A stretch of DNA of 18,700 nt from Patescibacteria group bacterium (GTDB lineage: Bacteria > Patescibacteriota > Microgenomatia > UBA8517): contig JANWVB010000017.1 in assembly GCA_025057695.1 (NCBI GenBank), positions 1-18,700 of the forward strand. The letters run 5' to 3'. Made by a program: the position numbers and the translations under genes. Below are positions 7,208 through 13,402 of this stretch, in pieces. The notes beneath the pieces are model-generated. The model was not told the origin of the DNA and did not search any database. It saw only the letters and a list, made by a program, of their open reading frames with translations. The stretch's first letter is position 1. Each line of letters opens with the position of its first letter.

Positions 7208-8527
7208 ATGAATCAGATTTTAACCAAAAACAAAGGCGAATATTACGAATTTGGGCACCACCTGGCGCATGGAGCAAACGCTTTTTACACCAGCAATTTT
7301 GACCGCGCGTTAATTGTGGCAATTGACGGATTTGGCAATGAAGAAGGAAAAGTTCCAACAACCTTCACCATAGATGAAGGACTTGGAAACAAAATAAAAA
7401 GAATTCAGATATTCAATCCCAACCAAATGCCAATAGGAAGAATTTGGAATCTATCAACCAAATGGATATTTGGTCTTTCCGTTGGGCCACCACATGGAGG
7501 ACAAGAAGGAACAGTAATGGCAATGGCGGCACTTGGAGAACCCAAATACACTGAATTGTTTAAAGAATTTGACAAAAACCACCCTGAACTTATAAGAATT
7601 GCAAAAATTTCAGAGAAAGAGAAATTTAATGTTGCCGCTTCACTTCAGGAATATTCTGAAAATTTATTTTTTGCTCACTTGAAAAACTTTGTTAATGGTT
7701 TAAAGCACGAAAACATTTGTCTATCGGGAGGTGTTACTCTTAACTGTGTAATGATAGGCAAACTAAAACAAAGAATTACAAGAATTAAAAACATATTTTG
7801 CGATCCTGTCCCTTACGACGCTGGACTTGCTTTGGGATCTGCACGATATTTATGGCACCATATCTTAGGCAATAAAAGAATATCAAAAACATATTTAAAT
7901 ATGTCACCTTATTTGGGAAGGAAATATGCAAAATCTGAAGTCTTAAAATCATTATCGGCATTCAAAGATAAAGTTTTTGTAAAAAACTCAAAAGATGATG
8001 AAGTCTTGGAAAAAATCGCGGATCAAAAAATAGTAGCTGTTTTTGGAGGAGGAAGTGAGTCAGGAAGACGCGCTCTTGGCAACAGAAGCATTTTGGCCGA
8101 TCCAAGAAACCCAACAATGAAAGACACCATCAATCAAAAGGTGAAACATCGCGCTTGGTATAGGCCGCTAGCGCCTTCTATTTTGGAAGAAGAAGTGCCA
8201 GAATGGTTTGAAGACACACAACTTTCTCCTTACATGTCAATTGCGACAAAAGTGAAAAAAGAAAAGCAAAAATTAATTCCAGCGGTCGTACATTTTGACG
8301 GCACAGCAAGATTGCAAAGTGTAAACAAAAATTTAAGCCCATGGTTTTATGGTTTTATATCCAAATGGAAAGACATCTCCGGAATCCCCATTTTGATAAA
8401 CACCAGCTTTAACGATAACGAACCAATTGTTGAAACCCCGCTTGATGCAATAAAATGCTTTTTGAAAACTCAAATTGATTATTTATACTTTTTTGACTTT
8501 GGTATATTAGTTGCAAAAAGAAGTTGA
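7208..8527 (+). CDS. O-carbamoyltransferase (NodU/CmcH/TobZ type), main fragment lacking its N-terminus
   Basis: A 439-residue frame covering most of a carbamoyltransferase, which moves a carbamoyl group from carbamoyl phosphate, via carbamoyl-AMP, to a hydroxyl. The metal-binding His motif HHLAHGANAFY is at 18-28. It is followed by VAIDGFGNEEGK, PPHGGQEGTVMAMAALG, LSGGVTLNCVMIGKL, GSESGRRALGNRSILADPR, KHRAWYRPLAPSILEEE and ILINTSFNDNEPIVETPLDAI, so both the Kae1-like N-domain and the C-domain are represented. The frame is open from 7097, but the first ATG is 7208, so about 93 N-terminal residues, including the first ATP-domain strands, are missing unless the upstream frameshift is bypassed. 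By context the acceptor would be a sugar hydroxyl. Family members also carbamoylate antibiotics and Nod factors and, as I recall, modified bases in phage DNA. Confidence 0.88.
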   Translation: MNQILTKNKGEYYEFGHHLAHGANAFYTSNFDRALIVAIDGFGNEEGKVPTTFTIDEGLGNKIKRIQIFNPNQMPIGRIWNLSTKWIFGLSVGPPHGGQEGTVMAMAALGEPKYTELFKEFDKNHPELIRIAKISEKEKFNVAASLQEYSENLFFAHLKNFVNGLKHENICLSGGVTLNCVMIGKLKQRITRIKNIFCDPVPYDAGLALGSARYLWHHILGNKRISKTYLNMSPYLGRKYAKSEVLKSLSAFKDKVFVKNSKDDEVLEKIADQKIVAVFGGGSESGRRALGNRSILADPRNPTMKDTINQKVKHRAWYRPLAPSILEEEVPEWFEDTQLSPYMSIATKVKKEKQKLIPAVVHFDGTARLQSVNKNLSPWFYGFISKWKDISGIPILINTSFNDNEPIVETPLDAIKCFLKTQIDYLYFFDFGILVAKRS

Positions 8528-8581
8528 TGTTTTATTCTTTCAACTGTAAGAATCAACAGCTTAAAGTTTGGCTATCAAAAT

Positions 8582-9256
8582 ATGTCAAAACCAGACGCTA
8601 CTATTATTTACTATACTAGCAACAGAGAAGACCCTGCATTCGAACAAAGAATTATTGCAAATCTGCTCAAAGTTTGTGGAGACTTGCCTATAATAAGTGT
8701 GTCTCAATATCCCATTAAATTGGGTAAAAACATATGTGTTGGCGATGTTGGAGCAAGCGGCTTTAATATGTTTCGCCAAGTGGAAATAGCTTGTAAGGAA
8801 GCAAAAACTCCATTTGTCATATCGGCAGAAGCCGATTGTTTATACCCACCAGATTATTTTGAATTCCGCCCAAAAGAATATGACAAATGCTATCGAAATA
8901 GTAATTTATATGTCATGCCCGACCAGCGAGATTATTTTTTCTTCAAAGAAGAAGGGGCAACGCACGCTCAAATTGTGGGGCGCGAGTTTTACCTTGAAAC
9001 CCTTGCAAAATTATTCAAAGGCGCTCCACAATGGTGCGTTGAGGAAAAAAACTTTCCCAAAGAAAGACACAAAAAATCTGATGTATTTGACAAGATTTAT
9101 CACTGGAAAACTAAAAATCCAGTTTTTCAAATCAAAACTCATCGCGGAATGAGATATTACACACGATCAGACAGAACTCCAATACCTGAACTGCCCTACT
9201 GGGGACATGGCAGTAAAATCAGAGCATACTACATAAAAGGCAAAATAATAATTTAA
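8582..9256 (+). CDS. Putative phage-type glycosyltransferase, E-x-D 'LYPPxxFEF' family
   Basis: A 224-residue soluble protein of a family I recognise from uncultured phage contigs, generally hypothetical or called a glycosyltransferase. It starts with a Rossmann-like strand (ATIIYYTSNRED), then LPIISVSQYPIKLGKNI. The probable metal site is E83-A-D85 in SAEADCLYPPDYFEF. A conserved aromatic C-terminal part has LPYWGHG. The gene at 12590 has the same layout with EHDVLYPPSHFEF, and a degenerate copy forms the C-terminus of the 13403 gene. The transferase role is inferred from the ExD after a hydrophobic strand and from the context; nothing indicates donor or acceptor. It lies 54 nt after the carbamoyltransferase, without SD. 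Confidence 0.65.
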   Translation: MSKPDATIIYYTSNREDPAFEQRIIANLLKVCGDLPIISVSQYPIKLGKNICVGDVGASGFNMFRQVEIACKEAKTPFVISAEADCLYPPDYFEFRPKEYDKCYRNSNLYVMPDQRDYFFFKEEGATHAQIVGREFYLETLAKLFKGAPQWCVEEKNFPKERHKKSDVFDKIYHWKTKNPVFQIKTHRGMRYYTRSDRTPIPELPYWGHGSKIRAYYIKGKIII

Positions 9257-9274
9257 AATTCCAAAGTTAAAAAA

Positions 9275-9466
9275 ATGAAACTGATTGACGCTGTAAAACA
9301 CAAAAGAGGAAGGCCTTTTGAAATCCCTGATTGTAGCAGAGACGATTTGCCAGGTTTTTTCAAGGAAATGGGATTTAAAACCGGAGCTGAAATCGGAGTT
9401 TACAAAGGAGAATTCTCCAAAAAATTCTGCGAGGCTGGATTTACTTTCTTTGCCATAGATCCATGG
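9275..9466 (+). repeat. 192-bp direct repeat, copy 1 (partner 10548-10739)
   Basis: The first 64 codons of methyltransferase copy A match those of copy C at 187 of 192 positions by manual comparison. The five differences fall in codons 9, 11, 13, 25 and 31, and codons 32-64 are identical. The two units lie 1273 bp apart in direct orientation. The repeat could recombine to delete the intervening copy B. Similarity drops sharply after the Trp codon at 9464-9466. Confidence 0.9.
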
Positions 9467-9895
9467 AGAGTATATAAAGACTACAATCACCCAAGAGGAC
9501 AAAAAAGACTCGATTTTCAATATGAACACACCAAACGACTTCTTTCTCGTTATCCAAATTGCACTATTATAAGAAAAACATCCATGGAAGCAGTTTGTGA
9601 CTTTGAAGACGAATCTTTAGATTTTGTATACATTGACGCAAATCATGGGTTCAGATATATTGCTGAGGATATTTATGAATGGTCAAAAAAAGTAAAAAAA
9701 GGAGGCATTGTTTCAGGGCATGACTATTTTTTTGTGCAATCCGGAACTAAAAATCAAATATGGCATGTTGCTTACATACTAGAAGCATATGTTAAGTCTT
9801 TTAATATATCAGACTATTATTTACTAGGAAAAATTAATGCAACAAATGGCGAGAAAAGAGACAGATGGTTAAGTTGGATGTTTGTAAAACCGTAA
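9275..9895 (+). CDS. Methyltransf_24-type methyltransferase, tandem paralogue A
   Basis: A 206-residue methyltransferase, first of three head-to-tail copies. Motif I is GAEIGVYKGEF (37-47), the acidic strand is FAIDPW (59-64), motif IV is DFVYIDANHGF, and the closing strand is GGIVSGHDYFF. The paired Asp/His (IDANH, GHDY) match the metal- and substrate-binding pattern of this group. The N-terminal MKLIDAVK...FEIPDCSRDDLPGFF region is shared by all three copies. Its first 192 nt differ from copy C at only five positions, whereas codons after W64 diverge, so the two are a recent duplicate or have exchanged sequence. O-methylation of different sugar positions by each copy is plausible but unproven. 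It starts 18 nt after the 8582 gene, without SD. Confidence 0.82.
   Translation: MKLIDAVKHKRGRPFEIPDCSRDDLPGFFKEMGFKTGAEIGVYKGEFSKKFCEAGFTFFAIDPWRVYKDYNHPRGQKRLDFQYEHTKRLLSRYPNCTIIRKTSMEAVCDFEDESLDFVYIDANHGFRYIAEDIYEWSKKVKKGGIVSGHDYFFVQSGTKNQIWHVAYILEAYVKSFNISDYYLLGKINATNGEKRDRWLSWMFVKP
9871..9895 (+). repeat. 25-bp direct repeat at gene end, copy 1 (partner 10523-10547)
   Basis: The last 25 bases of methyltransferase copies A and B, encoding SWMFVKP plus the stop, are identical although the genes are otherwise clearly diverged. It may be a remnant of the duplication or a recombination junction. Confidence 0.85.
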
Positions 9896-9953
9896 TTTTA
9901 TTCATTACCCAAGCTTAATCTTTTAAACTATTAAACTAATAAAAAAATAAAAC

Positions 9954-10547
9954 ATGAAATTAATAGACGCAATAAAACTAAAGGGCAAACCTGTGGAAAT
10001 TCCAAATTGCAAAAGAGAAAGTTTGGCTGATTTTTTTGTTGAAATGGGATTTAAAACTGGCGCCGAAATTGGAGTTTATAGAGGAGATTTTACAAAATAT
10101 TTTTGCGCCGCCGGCTTAAAAATGTACGCTATAGATCCATGGATTGCTTATTACGGCGCGGGAAGAAGCGAAAATAAACAAGAGAAGCAAAACGAAAATT
10201 TTGAAATTGCAAAACAAACTTTATCCCCTTACCCGAATTGCACTCTAGTTAGAAAAACTTCACTTGAAGCATCACTTGATTTTGCGAACAACAGTTTAGA
10301 TTTTGTATACATCGATGGGGACCATAGATTTATGCACATAGCACAAGATCTAGCAACATGGTTTGACAAAGTGAAAAGTGGTGGAATCATTTCTGGGCAT
10401 GATTATTTTTGTACCGATCCTTGGGCGAGAAATGTAATTTGTCATGTAAAACCTGTAGTTGACGCATTTATAAAAGCTTATGGTATTGATAGTTTTTATA
10501 TCTTTGGAATGGATAAAACGCCAAGTTGGATGTTTGTAAAACCGTAA
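9954..10547 (+). CDS. Methyltransf_24-type methyltransferase, tandem paralogue B
   Basis: A 197-residue middle member of the tandem set and the most diverged in sequence. Motif I is GAEIGVYRGDF, the acidic strand is YAIDPW, motif IV is DFVYIDGDHRF, and the closing strand is GGIISGHDYF, so all key residues are kept. It ends with SWMFVKP like copy A, and its last 25 nt including the stop (10523-10547) are identical to those of copy A (9871-9895). Its stop TAA is directly followed by the ATG of copy C with no gap. The 58-nt A/T-rich gap before it contains no SD. Retained catalytic residues with divergent middle regions suggest different substrate preferences; this is inference. Confidence 0.82.
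   Translation: MKLIDAIKLKGKPVEIPNCKRESLADFFVEMGFKTGAEIGVYRGDFTKYFCAAGLKMYAIDPWIAYYGAGRSENKQEKQNENFEIAKQTLSPYPNCTLVRKTSLEASLDFANNSLDFVYIDGDHRFMHIAQDLATWFDKVKSGGIISGHDYFCTDPWARNVICHVKPVVDAFIKAYGIDSFYIFGMDKTPSWMFVKP
10523..10547 (+). repeat. 25-bp direct repeat at gene end, copy 2 (partner 9871-9895)
   Basis: This is the 3' end of copy B, identical to the 3' end of copy A, and it abuts the 192-bp repeat at the start of copy C. A boundary between two repeat types at exactly 10547/10548 suggests the tandem array grew by recombination at gene ends. Confidence 0.85.
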
Positions 10548-10739
10548 ATGAAACTGATTGACGCTGTAAAAAACAAAAAAGGAAGACCTTTTGAAATCCC
10601 TGATTGTAGCAGAGACGATTTACCAGGTTTTTTCAAGGCAATGGGATTTAAAACCGGAGCTGAAATCGGAGTTTACAAAGGAGAATTCTCCAAAAAATTC
10701 TGCGAGGCTGGATTTACTTTCTTTGCCATAGATCCATGG
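10548..10739 (+). repeat. 192-bp direct repeat, copy 2 (partner 9275-9466)
   Basis: Partner of the repeat at the start of copy A, with five mismatches in 192 bases and the last 99 bases identical. A shorter linked block (10846-10918 against 9573-9645, three mismatches) lies at the same offset downstream, separated in both genes by 106 nt of diverged sequence. Confidence 0.9.
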
Positions 10740-11171
10740 AAATACGACAAAGACTATAAAGACCGCCACAGTCAAGAAAAACTAGATAGCTTCTACGAAC
10801 ATACAAAAAGAATTCTCTCCCCTTTCAAAAATTGTACTATCATACGAAAAACATCAATGGAAGCGGTTTGTGATTTTGAAGACGAATCTTTAGATTTTGT
10901 ATACATTGACGCAAATCACCAACTCAAATATGTGATCGAGGACATAGTTGAATGGTCAAAAAAAGTCAAAAAAGGCGGCGTTATCTCAGGGCATGACTAT
11001 ATTTACACAAATCCAAAAACCCCAGCTGGAATCTGTCATGTCATTTATGCTGTAAATGCTTATGTCAACGCTTACAAAATAAAAAACTGGTACATCTTAG
11101 GCAGATACAAACCAGAAAAAGGAGAAAGAAGAGATAGTTGGAGAAGTTGGATGTGGATCAAAGAAAAGTAA
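10548..11171 (+). CDS. Methyltransf_24-type methyltransferase, tandem paralogue C
   Basis: A 207-residue third copy, beginning on the base after the stop of copy B, so it depends on coupled translation. It is close to copy A: codons 32-64 are identical in DNA, and a second near-identical block (10846-10918 against 9573-9645, 70 of 73 bases) covers motif IV (LDFVYIDANH). The intervening 106 nt and the 3' third differ, changing the residues around KYDKDYKDRHSQEKL and the segment after GHDY. That mosaic pattern, near-identical core motifs with diverged segments between and after them, is what gene conversion or selection on substrate loops would leave. Motif I GAEIGVYKGEF, FAIDPW and SGHDY are intact. 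Confidence 0.82.
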   Translation: MKLIDAVKNKKGRPFEIPDCSRDDLPGFFKAMGFKTGAEIGVYKGEFSKKFCEAGFTFFAIDPWKYDKDYKDRHSQEKLDSFYEHTKRILSPFKNCTIIRKTSMEAVCDFEDESLDFVYIDANHQLKYVIEDIVEWSKKVKKGGVISGHDYIYTNPKTPAGICHVIYAVNAYVNAYKIKNWYILGRYKPEKGERRDSWRSWMWIKEK

Positions 11172-11180
11172 TTTAGAAAA

Positions 11181-12593
11181 ATGAGAAACACTCCACTTTG
11201 TCAATTAGCTTACAAATATGGCTCTGATAAATGTCCTGCTTATAAAAAACACAGTTATACAGAATATTACTTTGACATTTTTGACAAACGAAAAAATGAA
11301 ATAAAAAAAATATTGGAAATAGGCATAGGAAGTGGCGCTAGTCTTTTAATGTGGCGAGATTACTTCCCTAACGCGGAAATTTTTGGCGCAGACAAATTGC
11401 CTGAACGGCTAATAAATTGGGGAAGAATAAAATCTTTTTTGTGCGATCAATCAAACCCTTTAGATCTCAAAAAGTTAATTGAATTTACAGGATCGGATAT
11501 CGATATAGTAATAGACGACGCGTCGCATATCCCACAAGATCAAATAAACACATGTCTTACATTAATGCCTTTGTTGTCAAAAGATTGCATTTACATTATT
11601 GAAGATGTGGCTGATCCATCAATAGTATCAAAACTTGGCAATTACTATGTTGACATGCCAAAAATTCCTCAATATAGAAAACGTTATGACAACAGATTAG
11701 TAATAATAAAACACAAACAAATATCTCAAGTTGTAAATCTTAAAGACACAATTCCCATGTCCATCTTTGCAAAAGAACCATATAGAGTGGGACCGGATAG
11801 ACATTTGGGGAGAGTTTCCTCCATAATACGCGGCAAACAAATAGCGGAAAAAATTAACGCTAAATTAAACCCAACAAGCGGATACGAAAATGATGTTGCA
11901 ATATATGTCAAACCGCCTTACAAAAAAGGAGAGAAATTTAACTTTGTAGGACAAAAAACCTACATAGATTTTGTAGATGAACTTCCTTATTGCGAAATTT
12001 TGAGAAAAAATCCTCAGATTGGAGCAATCGCCTTATCTGAATGGAATTATAAAACTCTAAAAAAACTTCTACCTAAAAATGAGGTGGTAAACATACCACA
12101 ACATCACTGCAATTATGAAAATCAAATACGTACCAGAAAAGAAGTGAGTACCGTTGGAATTATAGGTACACTAGCCGCTTTTAGATATCTGCCAATGGGA
12201 CTGGAACATGAGATTGAGCAACTTGGAATGAAGCTTGTCAAATATTCGAAATTCGAGCAAAGGTTAGATATTGTAAATTTTTACATGAGTATAGATGTCC
12301 AAATAGTTTGGAGGCCATACTATAATTACAAAAAAACCATGCTTGCAAATCCTCTAAAAATTGTTAACGCTTCAAGCTTTGGTATACCAACAATTGCATA
12401 CGATGAACCGGCATTTCACGAAATGAAAGGTTGTTACGTGCCTATTTCCACCTGCGAGGAGTTAATAAACGAATTAAAAGAATTAGCAAATGACACAAAA
12501 CTTTATCAGAAATATGCAAGCGATTGTATCAAAACCGCCAAAAAATATCACATAGACAAAATCGCAAATAAATACCTAAATTTACTCAAATGA
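11181..12593 (+). CDS. Fusion: N-terminal SAM methyltransferase plus C-terminal GT-B-like glycosyltransferase
   Basis: A 470-residue two-domain protein. Residues 1-180 are a methyltransferase: LAYKYGSDK near the N-terminus, motif I KILEIGIGSGASLLMW (43-58), acidic strand FGADKLPE (68-75), IVIDDASHIPQDQ (109-121) and IIEDV (139-143). This matches a family I recall as demethylmacrocin-methyltransferase-like. Residues 205-470 look like a GT-B glycosyltransferase. GRVSSIIRGKQIAEKIN opens the domain, GIIGTLAAFRY (326-336) begins the second Rossmann half, and ANPLKIVNASSFGIPTIAYDEPAF (389-412) is the usual donor-sugar region ('K..Ea.a.G.P.i'), followed by the C-terminal helices. One chain could add a sugar and methylate it. 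The start lies 9 nt after the previous stop, and the stop overlaps the next start by 4 nt (ATGA). Confidence 0.82.
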   Translation: MRNTPLCQLAYKYGSDKCPAYKKHSYTEYYFDIFDKRKNEIKKILEIGIGSGASLLMWRDYFPNAEIFGADKLPERLINWGRIKSFLCDQSNPLDLKKLIEFTGSDIDIVIDDASHIPQDQINTCLTLMPLLSKDCIYIIEDVADPSIVSKLGNYYVDMPKIPQYRKRYDNRLVIIKHKQISQVVNLKDTIPMSIFAKEPYRVGPDRHLGRVSSIIRGKQIAEKINAKLNPTSGYENDVAIYVKPPYKKGEKFNFVGQKTYIDFVDELPYCEILRKNPQIGAIALSEWNYKTLKKLLPKNEVVNIPQHHCNYENQIRTRKEVSTVGIIGTLAAFRYLPMGLEHEIEQLGMKLVKYSKFEQRLDIVNFYMSIDVQIVWRPYYNYKKTMLANPLKIVNASSFGIPTIAYDEPAFHEMKGCYVPISTCEELINELKELANDTKLYQKYASDCIKTAKKYHIDKIANKYLNLLK

Positions 12594-13330
12594 CAAAATA
12601 CCAAGGGAAAGGCATTATTTATTACTCTGACAACCGTCTGGACGAGCCTATTTTTAGTATTGTCCAAAAACTGATTCTGCAATCGAAATTGCCTATCGTA
12701 AGTGTCACACATAAAAGAATTGAACTTGGAGAAAATTACGTGCTTAACGGACCTTCCACCATTGTTACCATGATTAAACAAATTGTCATGGCTTTAGACA
12801 AAAGCAAAGTTAAATATGTATTTTTCTGTGAACATGATGTGCTTTATCCCCCATCACATTTTGAATTTACACCACCCAAAGACAATATTTTCTACTACAA
12901 TTCAAATGTTTGGAGATGGGACTACCCGCAAGATAGAGCTATTGCGTATGAGAGATTAATTTCTCTTTCTGGTCTTTGCGTAAATCGCCAGTTCGCGCTT
13001 AATCATTACAGACGTAGGCTTAAAAAAATTTTGGAAGAAGGCTTTGACAAAGATACAAAACGGCACGAACCAGATTGGGCAAGAAAATGGGGCTATGAAC
13101 CGGGAACAAAAAAAGTGCGCAGAGGCGGATTTAGCGACGATGACTTTGAGACATGGGAATCAAAAGATCCTCTGATAGATATTCGCCATAACAAAAATTT
13201 TTCTCCAAGAAAAGTCACTCTTGATAGTTTCAAGCACCCGCCTACCGGATGGAAAGAGATAAGCATAAAAAATTTACCATACTGGAATTTAGAAGAAATG
13301 TTTAACCTAAAAAAAGTTATTGGCAATTAA
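12590..13330 (+). CDS. Putative phage-type glycosyltransferase, E-H-D 'LYPPxxFEF' family
   Basis: A 246-residue paralogue of the 8582 protein, coupled to the preceding fusion gene by an ATGA overlap. The N-terminal strand is KGIIYYSDNRLDE, followed by LPIVSVTHKRIELGENYVL and the probable metal-binding motif E81-H-D83 in VFFCEHDVLYPPSHFEF. It continues with FYYNSNVWRWDY, a LSGLCVNRQFAL segment, a charged region (about 150-190) rich in Lys, Arg and Asp, and a C-terminus ending in LPYWNLEEM. The motif region matches the 8582 gene and the C-terminal domain of the 13403 gene. It is soluble. Transferase activity is inferred from the acidic motif and the context; donor and acceptor are unknown. Confidence 0.68.
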   Translation: MTKYQGKGIIYYSDNRLDEPIFSIVQKLILQSKLPIVSVTHKRIELGENYVLNGPSTIVTMIKQIVMALDKSKVKYVFFCEHDVLYPPSHFEFTPPKDNIFYYNSNVWRWDYPQDRAIAYERLISLSGLCVNRQFALNHYRRRLKKILEEGFDKDTKRHEPDWARKWGYEPGTKKVRRGGFSDDDFETWESKDPLIDIRHNKNFSPRKVTLDSFKHPPTGWKEISIKNLPYWNLEEMFNLKKVIGN

Positions 13331-13402
13331 AAATCTAAAAAACAACTTTAGCAATTGCGACTTTGACTTTAGAATTTGAACTCAAGTATTATACAGCCAC
13401 TT

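Noticed and set aside
8814..9152. Plus-strand 112-codon frame inside the 8582 gene
   Set aside because: It is an alternate frame within a gene that has intact family motifs (EADCLYPPDYFEF); no overlap-coding evidence.
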